Origin: Acanthosoma haemorrhoidale
Lineage: Eukaryota; Arthropoda; Insecta; Hemiptera; Acanthosomatidae
Direction of reading: 5' to 3'
Length of the DNA stretch: 64,000 nucleotides
Assembly (NCBI GenBank): GCA_930367205.1
Contig: OV884011.1
Coordinates: 93,109,474-93,173,473 of the forward strand
This document shows, in pieces, positions 50,083-62,244 of this stretch. Position 1 is the stretch's first letter. The number at the start of each line of letters is the position of its first letter. Both the position numbers and the translations under genes were made by a program. The notes beneath the pieces were generated by a model, which worked only from the letters and a program-made list of their open reading frames with translations, made no database searches and was not told the origin of the DNA.

Positions 50083-52085
50083 AGCCTGAAAACCCAGTAG
50101 CGCAATGAAAGTGATTTTCCTAAGGGATTTCTATGGTAATAGGATAATTTATGATTGAATTTTATGAATTTTGAGGAAAAGTGATCTGGTGATTGGACAT
50201 TGAAAGACCATTAAAATAAAATACATCATTGCCGAATATCCAATCGCATTTTTCGAGTGATACTAAAATAAGAAACGCGATAGGGTAGTTGACATTATTT
50301 TGTACTTAATAAATTATCTCTTCAGTTTTTTATATGTTATTGCTCTTCGGTAAACACATGTGTCACCTCAAGAGATGTCATAATAAAAAAAAACCTGCAG
50401 ATGCATTAAGCCTAAAAGTAGTTCACTGGAATAAAATAGTGAAATTATTAAAATATCGCTTTTCTGCGATGAATACAGCTCTTCCGGCCATTACAGACGA
50501 GTTCCATGAAAACTCTCAGTCATCCACGTAATTTGAAGAATGCTCTCTCTATTTTTAGGTATGGCCTCGTCTGCAATTTATCCTTTCTATGATATTCTAC
50601 AAACATGGCTGTTATAATTTAAATTGTAAATGACAAAATTATTAAATATCAAAGATTCAAGGTTGAACGATTCAAATAAATGGTATTTATTATGGTTCTT
50701 GTTTATCATCAATGCCACCTTTCGCAAAACATTTCCAAGTACCACTAAAATGATAGATTAATGTACGCTATTTCTGCAACATAACGCAATTTCATTTCCA
50801 ATTTAAATCATCCAGAGGTTGGCACTATTATTTGCATTAGTTTTAAATTCGACAGCATAAAATCTATTAAGTGCACGGAATAAGTTCACGGAGTGTTATT
50901 CGCTCGAATTGAAAAAAAGTTTTTTTTTATAAGAAATCTTAAACGGAAAAATGGTTGCTAATGAATGCTAATTGAAAAATATTACATAAAGGGCAGGAAA
51001 TTATGTTTAGGAAGAAAAGTGTAGGTATGACTTTCATTTTCACAGTTCTTATGAAGAGTTATTGCTACTGTGTAAAACTCCCATTATGTATCAGTTACAC
51101 TGGCAAATAAATACAACGCATTAGCAAACCACGTATTTATTTTCATGGTATTAAGAATTTGGTAATTTTGTTTTTTACTCGCGTAATTGAATGACGAACC
51201 AAAAGAGAGAAGCTGACTTTAAGACAGTCAAACACCGAGGAGTGTTCTAAAGAGATCTGGCTAAGGTGTTTGATTTAAAAAAATTACAAATAAATTCAAC
51301 ACATACACTAGAGAAAATAGAGGGAACTATAGAAGCAACTTTCTCTCAGTGGTTTTGTTATTGTATAGACAATGAATGTACAATGTACATTATACCTGTA
51401 ACAATCGCAAATCACAGTGTAAAATGTGGCCAAGCTGCAGGACATATAATATTGACCTATTGTAAATATATTCATTTATATAGAATCTATATAGATTTCT
51501 TTAATTTTTAATAACAAGGGGATATGAAGAAAAAATGGTTTTGCTATTTTTTATTTTAGATATTTAGGTGTTGTTAATTTATTGACAAGCCTAGATGCGG
51601 AGGCTTTAATTTCATTCAGATTCAGATCAGATTATTCCGTCTGTCTGTAGGGCATTGGCCGGAAAACTAAATCAACATATCTGAAATTTCAAGGGATATT
51701 CCTCAAAACTACTAAATAAGCAGATTACGCTCTGGTTTGAACATAACTATGAGGAGGGAGAGAAAAAACAAAAGAAAAGACAGGACCGTTATACTAAAAT
51801 TTTCAAGTTGAAAAACTAACAATTTTTATATTTCAATGGTTTTATTTTTTTATACTCATGTTTTCATTATCTCCATTTTTTATCTGTTGAGAAGGAGATT
51901 TTCAATGGTCTTATTTGTTCCAAATTCCTCGTTGTTGTCATTCTTGCTCATAAGTAGTAAATATTTCCGTATGCAATTATTATCAAAGCGAATCCTCTAC
52001 AGCATCTGCATCAATTCCAAGCAACTATGTGCACGGAGCGGATACGAGGTGTCTACGCAATACTTTCGCTACAGATGATCCGAAA
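50083..52085. other. AT-rich stretch, no gene seen
   Basis: Frames at 51266-51511 (+) and 51836-52078 (+) are hydrophobic or AT-driven and match nothing. No repeats noted. Confidence 0.45.
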
Positions 52086-52123
52086 CCCCCCCCCCTCCCC
52101 CCGAACATGTGATTCCGATATAC

Positions 52124-52336
52124 AGACGCTGTAGATCAAACTGACACTAGAACTGAGCCCCCGCAGTGAAGTGTACGCAGTGAATGGCAGGGAAGTTTCA
52201 GATGAGAGCACCTGCCGACACGCTTTTATTGACGATTGTTCGAGTCCAGTGTTCGCGGCCAACCAACAAAACGTTATTGGGAGAGTGTGTGTAGGGCGTT
52301 TCCACAACAGGCGGAATGTGCGTTCCGGTTAGCCAC
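52124..52336 (+). other. open frame without ATG in GC-rich island, possible exon
   Basis: Beginning just after a TAG that could itself be a splice acceptor (ctgtAG|ATC), a plus frame runs about 70 codons to a TAG. It is protein-like (SEVYAVNGREVSDEST, then HAFIDDCSSPVFAANQQ, then IGRVCVGRFHNRRNVRSG). A C10-T-C6 pyrimidine run lies about 40 bp upstream (52086-52102). The frames listed on either strand with ATG (52307-52053 minus, 52236-52430 plus) look like shadows. No family recognised. Confidence 0.25.
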
Positions 52337-52707
52337 GTGTTTGCTCATTCACACAATAGCGTCAACAAATATAGGAAGGTGTGTTTTCATTTCAGTGGAC
52401 GGGCATATGGACATAAAACAATTACGCTAAGGGAGAGGAGGAAGGGGAGAAAAACTCTACAATGATATCGTACCTGATAACGACAAGAGTAGCATAAGCT
52501 ACAGAAAACTAGTGTCATTTAGTAAAAATCATTGTTGACTGACACGTGAGAATTATTTAAAACTTCAATAACTTTATTATAATTAAAATAACATTTTGTC
52601 AATGGAAAAAATAATTGGTTCAATAGATAGAATCTAACCGCAACAAATTGTAAGAAAATAAGTATGACATGTAGTCCTTATACTAGCTACCAACCCAATC
52701 ATAGAGA

Positions 52708-53663
52708 CCTTAATATTTGATGTAGTTGTATACAAATCAGAGTCATGCGAGCTCTTGAGAGGAGCACGGTGGTTTAATGAACTATATCTGCGTAATCATA
52801 GAGACCTTAGTGTCTATAGGTATTTTCCCCTTTTTCTTGTCTTCGCCATTCAGTGAAACGATCGAAGAGTAAAATGAGAGGAAGGGGGTGGTTCCTGCCC
52901 CAGATTTCTTCACAAGCTTCACTGGAGGAATCCTCTGGGGCATGGGGACTTCTGGGCAGATTTTGTTTGAATGTATGAGTATGAACTAGTGGGTGAGTAA
53001 GAATTACATACTACATTAAGAATTACATACTAAAGTACATATTGGGTGAGTGGAATTCTATATAAGATATGAATGAGCTCTTAAATAACAATTATTATTG
53101 CTGGATAAGAATTGTAATTTTTCAAATAAAGAACATAGAAAAAGAATAGTAGTTAATTAATACGTATATGCTGCTTTAGTATTTAACAAAATTAATTCCA
53201 AAATAAAACAGATTGTGACGAAGTCCTAGTCCTAGCCCTGGCTTGACACCATCATTTTTCTGCAGTTACTTACTGCTAAAACTGTGAGATCACAAACATC
53301 AACCAATGATTATTGATATATATTACACGTCTGTATAATTGACTTTCCTTGGAAAAATCCCAAAACTTTCTCTACCTAACTAGTTGTGTCTCGTGAAGTT
53401 AATTTCAATAATCGATTATTATAAAATTGCCAATATAACACATTTAGGTGACGTGAAGGTTCCGGGTTAGGAATGATTGGTAATGTTTCATTCAGTTTAA
53501 GGTTCAAGCTCGGTAGAAAGAGGCGAGTAGATCGTAAGTAAGCCCTGAATGAACACATTTTTGGCTAACATGAAAAATAAGGAAAAATAGTTCATTAAAC
53601 CACCTGTGCTCCACTCAAGAGCTCGCATGACTGATTTGTATAAAACTACATAAAATATTAAGG
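52708..53663. mobile_element. 956-bp structure with 77-bp inverted arms
   Basis: Left arm 52708-52785 and right arm 53587-53663 are about 90% inverted complements over their whole length (left: CCTTAATATTTGATGTAGTT... to ...TTTAATGAACTAT). This is the layout of a foldback or MITE-like transposon, or of an inverted duplication. The inside holds a jockey-like 3' tail (52880-53131) and no transposase. ATCATAGAGACCTTA is directly repeated at 52699 and 52796. No clear target duplication was seen. Confidence 0.6.
52880..53131 (+). mobile_element. jockey-like 3' tail inside the inverted-arm structure
   Basis: Matches 10770-10920: the CTCTGGGGCATGGGGACTT, TCTGGGCAGA block and the terminus GAATTGTAATTTTTCAAATA followed by AAG. 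No coding part is kept. A tandem short repeat (AAGAATTACATACTA) lies at about 53000-53035. Confidence 0.5.
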
Positions 53664-54534
53664 AAAACATTTAGCATAGGACCTTCTGTATGCTTAGTAA
53701 TATTTGAAAAATAAGGATTTATCAAAGTTTTTCATCATCGGAATACATCGCAATATGATATCAGTAGTAAATACTTTGTCGGATAACCGACGGAGCGGTC
53801 AATGATTCAAACTGGATCCCTGGGAGATGTTCATATTACAATCCAGTTGGCATTTTTTATTCTGAGAAATTCTTTGTCCATTTGCGGAAAATAGAATTAT
53901 GGTGAAAAATGTCCCACCCTTGAAGCAATAACAGCGAAGAGGAATAATCAGAGCAGAATCATCAGGAGGCAAGTTAAAAAGTTCGTATCAAAGATTAACG
54001 AACAACACGTAGTTCTAAACATAAATTTTGTTGCAGTAATTAAGTTCTAATTGAGTCATATAAGCGGAACTTTTTTCATACTTACTTTGAGGCCCTTCGA
54101 AGATTTATTAGAAGTAACTTCGAGTAATGGAAATAGATTACTAAGAATAGCAAGATGTTTAATACTGATACAAAAACGTTTCTCTAAATTGGAAGTTGCG
54201 CGAGAACAAAGTGAAACCGAAAATTGTATTAAAATAAGTTTTACAATTAAGCTAATAATAATAACGCCTTATTCTTTAGTTTGAAAGCCTGAAAGAGGTA
54301 GCAATTAAAATTAAGCAGTAAGTAATATCCACTTAAAAGCAACATAATTCCACCAGTCTGTAATAAAACTAAGGTGAGATGTTTGCTGTCAGATCTGCTG
54401 GCCATAGAACTTTTATATTGAGTTACGTGCGGTCCATTTACTAAATGGTATAACTTGTGAAGTGGTCCCATAAATTTAAGAGCGGATGGATTTGGTTATG
54501 TCTTTCACACGTTTGACTATTTGACATGCTACAA
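53664..54534. other. AT-rich stretch, no gene seen
   Basis: The frames at 54051-54284 (+) and 54471-54247 (-) overlap at their ends and have no motif. Confidence 0.4.
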
Positions 54535-54600
54535 TGGCTAAAGTGGAATCTTTCATTAAAGTGTTTTGGGTTCAAATCCTTAAAAGAAAATTAAAATAAT
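54535..54600 (+). repeat. tRNA-derived SINE-like head
   Basis: An A-box-like TGGCTAAAGTGG (54535-54546) and a B-box-like GGTTCAAATCC (54569-54579) stand about 33 bp apart in the right order for an internal RNA polymerase III promoter, and an A-rich stretch follows. The flanks do not form a tRNA acceptor stem, so a SINE is more likely than a tRNA gene. Confidence 0.4.
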
Positions 54601-55789
54601 TCCGTGCTATAAAGAAGTTGTTGACCGACCGACTCATACTATCCTGTAGTTTAATGTAAAAGAATTCACAGCAATGAAAATAAAAAATTGGTTACATATG
54701 AAATGTGTTAGAATCATATGTGAGTATGTGACACAATTAAATTTAAAAGAATTCCTTCGAATAAAATACCATGTATCCAAACATTTTCCCTATCATAATA
54801 GTCTAAAAAGTATATTCAACACACGTTTGAACATATACATGTTAGTGGGTAAAATGGTCCAAGCCGATTTTGGTAAGGATATTTGGCGAAATTTCGGCTA
54901 TTTTAAATTTTATTACAACTGTTTTCCTAACCAATTTTCAGTTACCGAGAGGGTTTGGCAAATAATATAATTATTCAAAACAATTCATATATATCCATGG
55001 AACCACTAGATGTTTGTTCAAGTTGCCTTCAATATTAATAAAAAATAGATAATATAACTGTTTAGAATTTATGCACAGAACTGTTTTTGTTTTTAAAAAC
55101 GTAGTGAAAAACCAGTAATTATTAATGATGGTTGGTTTTGAGATAAGAATTAGTTAATTGTTACTTATTTGGGTTAATTAAATTATATTAATGGCCCAAA
55201 ACGAGGGGGCAGAATATATATTACATTTAAGTCTATTAGAAATGGGGAAAACAGGCTATGAAGGGTCGTGGGTACAAACGCTCCAGAAATTACCCACCCA
55301 ATTCAAAGCTCAAACCACTTCATTTCAAATAGAAGAAAAAGTGACATTTCGGGTCTTTTCTCTGTGTTTATCAAGCGTTTCAACTAATTTAGCCTTTCCA
55401 ATAAAAAGCTTCTGAGTGAATGATGACGGTTTTTTTATATTTTCCTAAATTAAAATTTATGCGTAATTCGTAGAAGACTTTATTTTCAGACTAGTTGCAT
55501 AGCTTATTAGCATAAGATTATTTTTCGTTATGAAAACAAGGTAAATAAATTGATGTTTTAATTTTGATGGCAGTATCATCTGTACCGAAAATTTAAATTC
55601 TGATATGCTAGGACAATATTTCTGTCTTATTAGTCGAGGACGTCAAAAATTAATAATATTTAAAAACAATGCCACTGAAATAACATATTTTGACTACTCA
55701 CTCCTTTTGTAACTAACACTTATTAAAACTTAAAAAAAAATATTTATGCATATATTTGAAATGACACTGTTATGTAACACTACCTCAAA
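54601..55789. other. AT-rich stretch with a 98-codon frame, unassigned
   Basis: The plus frame 54674-54970 is long for such AT-rich DNA but has the Lys/Asn/Ile/Phe/Tyr composition of random AT-rich sequence and no motif. The frame at 55191-55415 (+) is likewise unassigned. Confidence 0.35.
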
Positions 55790-56330
55790 TAAAGCACTGA
55801 CACGAAGATGGAAAGATGCACTATAGATGCTTCAGCAGCTCTGGCAAGACAGTACGAGAACGGAGTCTGGAGAGCGGCACAGCTGTTAGCACAGGGAACA
55901 AACTGACAGGACTGGCTGGTTCCGAGAGCCGGCGTCCGCAGCACGACCAGAGCCGAAGTTGCCCGAAGCCGAACCAACTGTGTCAGTGTGTCTGTCTGTA
56001 TGTCGGCGGAGGTACCATTTCTAATTGCTCTACCGCTAAGCCAATCTGCACGTCCCGCTAGGCCCGGACAGCCTCGGCCATTCTGATGGCCGGTGGCCGG
56101 TCGGCGAAAGCTAAGCTGATCCTTGTCAGTCAGAGCTGGGAACTCACCTTGCTGGCACCACTGCTCCCTCTATGGAACATTCGCAATGGATATACTCGGA
56201 ATAATTTCTAATTGTAGGTCGTCTATGGGCCAGCAGCCATTTTTATTGTTTTTACCTAATAAAATTTGGTGCATACCAAGGACTCAGAGAGTGAAGGATC
56301 AATAGCCAGAGGTATCCGCGTAGATCAGCG
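55790..56330 (-). promoter_or_regulatory. CpG-containing GC island with a strong minus-strand donor
   Basis: The most GC-rich piece of the window. On the minus strand CCAGCAAG|GTGAGT (donor at 56145-56146) is a near-ideal 5' splice site. The sequence before it (56330-56147) has stops in each frame, so a 5' untranslated exon is possible. On the same strand TGGCTTAGCGG (56043-56033) is a perfect A-box-like word, and GGTTCGGCTTC (55975-55965) a poor B box 68 nt on, so a tRNA-derived repeat is an alternative. A promoter is inference only. Confidence 0.25.
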
Positions 56331-56433
56331 AGTGTTTGTTAAAAACATTTTAAACAATTGGAAAAAAACATCAATAATACTTCATTTCAAGGTGTTTTAG
56401 AATACATACCATCAATATTCAAGATAGATTGAA

Positions 56434-56580
56434 TCATTTTAAGGGCATACGGACAGGCAAAAGACGATCCCGTACTTTAATGAAAGTAGATCCTCCACCT
56501 TCGGGCTCGGCAATTATAATAAAAAACTTAATAGGAAGGACGGCAGTAGGCTCCCACGCTTGTACGTAAGCACACCCACC
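56434..56580 (-). other. 48-codon minus frame without ATG start
   Basis: Bounded by TAA before 56580 and a TGA at 56436-56434, the frame reads AYVQAWEPTAVLPIKFF, then IAEPEGGGSTFIKVRDRL and LPVRMPLK. It is strikingly protein-like for its length. Part of the DNA (56480-56520) matches the plus strand at 22282-22325, which suggests a dispersed repeat rather than a unique exon. A further donor-like ATG|GTATGT is at 56410. Confidence 0.25.
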
Positions 56581-58233
56581 TTAGCTACATACTTTATAAC
56601 ACTACTTCTTATTAATCGAGGCCAATAATTAATTATCTTTCGGGATGACAACTGTTCCCTAACAATAAAAAATCAACAGCGATTTTTAATTATGTCCATA
56701 ATAGTTAGACATATAATATTCACCATTAAAACCTACAAGTCCACTTAACACTTCTAAGTACCGACAGGGGTAAGTAATTTCACCCGCCCTCTTCAATTTC
56801 ACATTGGAGACATGAATAACTAACGTAACTGGAAAAATAAATTAAAAAACAATTAACCAAACGGTGCTATTTCACTTGAATCTCTGTTAGTGGAGCTCCA
56901 GGTGTTGCCCCTTCCCCTTGTAAACCCTACGTTTACTAAGTCAAAATAAAAACATAATTGATCACCAGTTAACTTTGCTGGCTTTTAACTTGCTGTTATG
57001 TTCTCACCACTTGAGACATTACTACATCACCAAAAGTTAGCGCAGTCTCCAGAAAGGTCTCGAGGAGGTATGGAATTATTTGAATTTATCAAGCAAGTAA
57101 ATTCAGCCTATTATTTTAGACAACAATTGTTGGCATGCAACATGACGTAGTATTAACACGAATCAATCACAAGAATGTGAAAACTCACTCAAACCAGGGA
57201 CCCCAAAAATTATACAAAATTACTCTGAAAGCCTTTTAGATATTTAAACTCAAAACGGAAAGGAATCGGAAAAATCAGATTACTGAGAATTGCTTAGGAC
57301 TGGAAGAATACAAAAGCAGACCTGGCGGAACTAGATCGAGACAGAACGGATTAGTGGAGTTATTTGTGTAGGGGTATATAGGGCTACTCCGTGTACCTGC
57401 GTCTGTCTTGTCGATTAACATCAATATTAATACTAGCCAAGGGGCTTCTAAAGAATAATAAACATAAATCCTCTAGAGTTTTTCCCGAGAACTACGTTAC
57501 AATAGATATCCATTAATAAAGATTTCAACAATAGCATTCCAGCAAGGGTAATCTGTCCTTGCTTGTGAAGAGTGTTCCAAATTGTGTCCTCGGACAACAC
57601 TAACTTTGGTAACTTATTCAAATTGTTCTATCCGCGGTAGCGTTTAAATTATTTAACAGAAATTCAAATCAAAACTAAATATTAAACCAAATATTTGAAT
57701 GTATTCGTTAGAATATCGCCTTAGTTTGTTGAAAGAAATATGCTAAGTTTTTATCAAATGTATTAATGAACGAAGTTTCCACATATCATGTATGTCTTCA
57801 CTAAGTCCTGGATCCCGAGAGGTCTAAGTCATATTCTAGCGCTAAAAGATCGAAACTTCATCGATAGATAAATTTTGTTAAAATCAAAGATATTTTTTTA
57901 AAAACATATTTAAGGCGGATATCCCAACGAATACTACCACCCGATCCTAAATCAACAAGCCATGAACTCACATTGTTAAATTAAATCAAATGAAATAGTA
58001 TTGAAAGATATTGTTTTTTTGTCTCGTATTGTATTGCAAGCCTCGGAGATGGTAGAATAAATTACGTAAAACGGACGCTCTTGGCCCCTCTGCACACGAA
58101 TTTCTATTATTTTGTTTTAAATTGCTCCTTTCAAATTAGAAATGCAAGATTTTCTCTGGCAGAGATATGTAAGTCTAAAATGAATTTTATTCGTATGAAT
58201 TTCTGAATCTAAATATGTTTTGGTGGTTTGTGG
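56581..58233. other. AT-rich stretch, no gene seen
   Basis: No frame of note and no repeat recognised. Confidence 0.5.
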
Positions 58234-58265
58234 TGTTAAAACCCCGTATGAGGTTCGTCCTCAGG
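58234..58265 (-). ncRNA. hammerhead-like / retroelement-end motif (minus), decayed
   Basis: Minus strand: CCTGAGGACGAACC, a short loop, then GGGGTTTTAAC. The CTGAGGA box is intact and GAACC/GGGTT can form stem II. The GAAAC box is altered to TTAAC. Same wording type as the sites at 24851 and 42987. Confidence 0.25.
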
Positions 58266-60957
58266 AAGGGGGAAAACAAATAATAAAAAAAAAAGTTTGG
58301 GGTGTTAATAACTAATGAATAAAATGCTTTCGTGGTTGATACACACTTTTGTGCCTGATAATATTATAGCAACACATTTTATTTATACCATTATATAAAA
58401 AAAATACATTGTGTACACACTTTACGTTTTATTGGAAGTTAAAAAAACTCTTTTTAAAATAAATTGATAAAATGCAGACGCGATATCTCTTTATCACAAA
58501 AGATTTCAGCTGTTATCGTTAGAGATGAGCATTTAACCTATAATATAAGACATAAAATACGACAATGATATTAACCAGCGAACACCCATTTGTATACGGC
58601 AAAATGGCGTAAAGGATGGTGCCTAATCCGGGCGGGTTCCTTGACTTACTGAGCCTATCTGGTATTGCCAAGCAATGGCGACGTCAAATCCTAAGCTGTA
58701 ATTTTAGCAATGACTACATTCCGCTGTTATACTTCCACAATTAATTCATTGGTAGCAGAACAATACAAAATAGAAAAGAATGGGCTCATTTAAACATATT
58801 TTCATAAATTAATTTTATTTGCCGATTGAAAAGGCTTTTTATTGTATAATTTTCGCTGGCTTTCTCCCCTCCTGAGACTGGTCATTGTTATGCACTCAGT
58901 GTGTTTTCATCTTTCTGCCTGCCACCATCTAGCCACTGTGAGCTTAAAGACTTGTGGGTACTCAAAGAAAAAATAAGCGTGATATTCCACCTGATTTTCA
59001 GCCCAGTAAACAGAAAAAAAATATAAAGCAGTACTTTTAGAATTATGGAAAACATTACATTAGTGCCTTATGTCCCTACCAAAAATAAGGCAGTTTTCTT
59101 ATTGTCTACAATGCATCATCATGATGCTATTGATAAATCCGTGTGAAAGCCGAATCTGAAATAATAACCATTTACAATAGCACAAAAGCAAGGGTAGATA
59201 TTTACGACCAACTGTGCCCAAGTTTTAATGTTAGTTGGCGAACTGGAAGATGACCACTAGCGATATTTTTTCATTTTCTAAATGTCACAGGAATCAATAC
59301 ATATTAGCTTTACATCAACCTGAAAAATGATTACTTAGTATGAAGAAATTTTTTAAGGAATTTGGGAGAATCATTAGGTGTAAAAAAAATCAGAATACGG
59401 CAGTTTCAAAAAAATATTCGCAAGCTCTTAAGGAAAAGAATCAAGCTACATTTAGGAGAAGACATTAACACAAAAACGACTTCAGGAGTAGTCAGTCCCA
59501 GAATTACCTGCACCCAGTCGAAGAAAATGCATGTGCCCCAGAAAAGGGACACAAACCTTCACAAAAATGTACAATATGGAAGAACTTCATATGCAAAGCT
59601 CATGGCAATATAATTTTTAATAAAATAGAAATTAGTCGTTAAGTAAATTTTGTAGAATCTTTTTTGAAACATTTTTGTTTTTAATTACTAACAATAAAAC
59701 AGCTTATATTTTTGTTCCTAAATGAGTCATTTTTGTTTCTCTTAGTCTAAAAAATGATAAAACTGTTAGCTAAAATACCTACAGTAATTATTTAACTGCT
59801 TTTGTAAATGAAGTAAAAAATGACCTTGGTTTCAACTTCTGGACCCCTAAGGTTTTTTATCTTCTTTTGTTTGAAAGGATGGGTCATGGGCCGACTTATT
59901 CTGATCAATCAGGAAGGAAGTTATTCTGACCAATCAGGATCAAGTATGTCAGCACCCTTAGTGAGCGCTCGCAGTGTCAGAATCGTGACAAGTCCTGCCT
60001 CTCTATACACTGATGCCGTATGTTTATTGATATATAAAAAAGTAGGTCGGTATTTACTGGTCAATGAAGAGGGTAACTTCTACTTGTTGAGGTGAAGTTG
60101 GCACAACAGTCATTATTAATGATAATTTAAGAACCACTAAGGTATGTTATGAGATTATTATCGGGTATTATTATGAGATTTGTTTTTCATATCCAAGATT
60201 TTTAAAAATACATGGAGAGAATGCATAAGGGTAAGGGTTACAGGTTGTAAAAACCTGTATTACTAATATAAGTAATACATAATGGAAATCAAAGAAAAAA
60301 TTGTATATAATCATTCTAATAAAGGCCAAAAAACAATTAAAAGTAAATTTAATGAAAATAAATTGAAAATTAGATGGAGATAAAACTCCATAATTAATTG
60401 GATATGTTCAAGGGCCACGCATTATAGAAAGTTGTACGAAATTCATTTCCTTTTGGTTACATGTATTATATTAAACATTACATTTTTTGGAAATCAAAAA
60501 AGAACACTTGAACCCTTTATCATACATAACACCTAAACATGGTATATTAAGAGTGATAAAAGACAACTCAAATGGTGACCGTAAATGTTAATATTATTGA
60601 TAAATAAATTATTGTTTGTTTATCAATGTGTGGTAATTTTCAAAACACTAAATTATGTACAATGTTATGAATAAATCAGATCCTTACAGTAGGGGCCTGT
60701 TTCATATTATATATAATTATTAATCATTTATGTACAAGAATGAGACTGATTTATTTCAAAATAGTTTTCATAGATTTAGTCATAATGGGTAAACTCAATT
60801 AAAATTATTCACTGCTGTGAATATAAAATTCATTAAATTAAGTTTTTTTTATCTGTTTGAAAGACGCATTGATATCTGCTTTAGGTCTGAAATAATAAAT
60901 AAGCCAGTCAAGAGCTGGAACTGAAACCAACTTAGTAATAGTTAATATCTGTCCTTA
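58266..60957. other. AT-rich stretch, short tandem repeat, no gene recognised
   Basis: Two 25-bp tandem copies of TTATTCTGAYCAATCAGGA begin at 59896 and 59921 within a 91-codon plus frame (59820-60095). The repeats include CCAAT-type words. An ACAGGTT/AACCTGT hairpin is at 60240-60258. The basic 83-codon frame at 59362-59613 has no domain. Confidence 0.35.
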
Positions 60958-60959
60958 TA

Positions 60960-61852
60960 AAGGGAGTCTCAGAATTAACGCAAGATTTGATTTAAATAGA
61001 AAACACAGTTTTTAGTATTTTTGTTGTTATTTTTTTATTGAATTATAAAGTAAATAGGATAGGGTTATTTATGGAATAACACATCGGGCAATGGCCTCTA
61101 GGACTTTGCTGGCACATACGCACTCTTTTGTCAAAATTTTACATGACTATTTGGCAAAAATGTGGTTGAATTTTGTTGATGCAGCGTTCAATTTCCTATT
61201 TTAATGCACGGGTGGATGTGGGCTTGTTGACATACACCTTTGACTTCAAATAACCCCATAAAAAGAAATCTAAAGGTGTTAAATCACACGATCTAGGGGG
61301 CCAATTCTGATCATCGAAACGTGAGAGTACACGACCTGGAAATGTCTCATACAGTATTTGAATTGTTTCATGGGCTGTATGGCATGTGGCACCACCTTGT
61401 TGAAACCACATATTGGCCACATCAATATCATCCAATTTAAGCACATAGAACTGTGTTTACGACGCCGAATTGATGTTCTTGCATTTTCAACAACACTCTC
61501 ACGCACTGCTTCGATATTGATATTTGAACGGCTTGTTTTTGGATGACCAGTGTGTTTAGTGTCTCCAACTAATCCAGTCTCTCTAAATTTTTCAATTAAT
61601 CTCTTCACAGTTAATGAAGTCAAAACACTATTCTGACCATATTTTGTATGAAATTTTCGAACTGCGGCGGCCAAACTTTCATTATTTTTGAGATAATGTT
61701 CAACAATAAAGACACGTTGTTCTATCGTATAACGCTCCATGTTTACTAACCCTAAACTGTCAGCTGTCAAATTGTTTTTTTTTAGGATTGCCAGCACTTT
61801 ACTGCACAAATGGCGGCAAATTCAAATCTTGGGCCAATTCTGGGACACCCTT
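60960..61852 (-). mobile_element. TIR-bounded, internally deleted Tc1/mariner-superfamily element
   Basis: The left end AAGGGAGTCTCAGAATT (60960 on) and the complement of the right end, AAGGGTGTCCCAGAATT (61852 inward), form terminal inverted repeats of about 25 bp with few mismatches. TA stands on both outer sides (60958-60959, 61853-61854), the target-site duplication of this superfamily. Length 893 bp. The transposase inside is shortened and mutated, so the copy could only move if an intact relative supplied the enzyme. Confidence 0.8.
61043..61740 (-). pseudogene. transposase remnant (helix-turn-helix plus DDE C-terminus, middle deleted)
   Basis: The frame starts MERYTIEQRVFIVEHYLK and goes on through VRKFHTKYGQNS and VKRLIEKFRETG, the DNA-binding domain (DUF4817-like) found in a transposase family widespread in arthropods. 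At about 61470 it breaks and a different frame continues with KLDDIDVANMWFQQGG and WPPRSCDLTPLDFFLWG, the C-terminal half of the DDE domain, then NFDKRVRMCQQS. The region with the first catalytic residue is deleted. The second, in FQQDGA of relatives, is Gly (GAT to GGT). TAG and TAA interrupt the tail. It is non-functional. Confidence 0.85.
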
Positions 61853-62244
61853 TACTTATGAGGATAAAGAAGAAATCCTAGAGGTAAGTAGATAAGGTCC
61901 ATTAGTAAAATAATGGATTCTTGTGCTTAAGATGACTGCATGAAATGTAAAATATTAATAAAAATACAATCTTCATTCCTTATACCAAGGACAGTTACAA
62001 CAGATGAACAAATTAATGGATGGCAAGGGAAAAGAATAAATTTCTTCCAAAGTTGCAAAAAATGCAACAAAGGACAAAATCTATAGAGAGATTATTGCTT
62101 TCACGTCCAAATAAATTTTCTAAAATGTCTGAGTGTAAAACATTTTTTATCTAACTGTGATGTATTGATAATTTATCTATAAATAGTAATAGTTTATGGG
62201 TCAAAAATTAAAATACAAATAAAAAGAATAACATGCAAACATAC
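61853..62244. other. intron-like sequence between transposon and Trio exon
   Basis: AT-rich, no gene. A GAG|GTAAGT donor on the plus strand (after 61883) borders the transposon's right flank. The Trio exon's donor opens into this stretch on the minus strand. Confidence 0.5.

Noticed and set aside
54674..54970. 98-codon plus frame as a gene
   Set aside because: Composition of random AT-rich sequence, no domain and no splice or promoter context.
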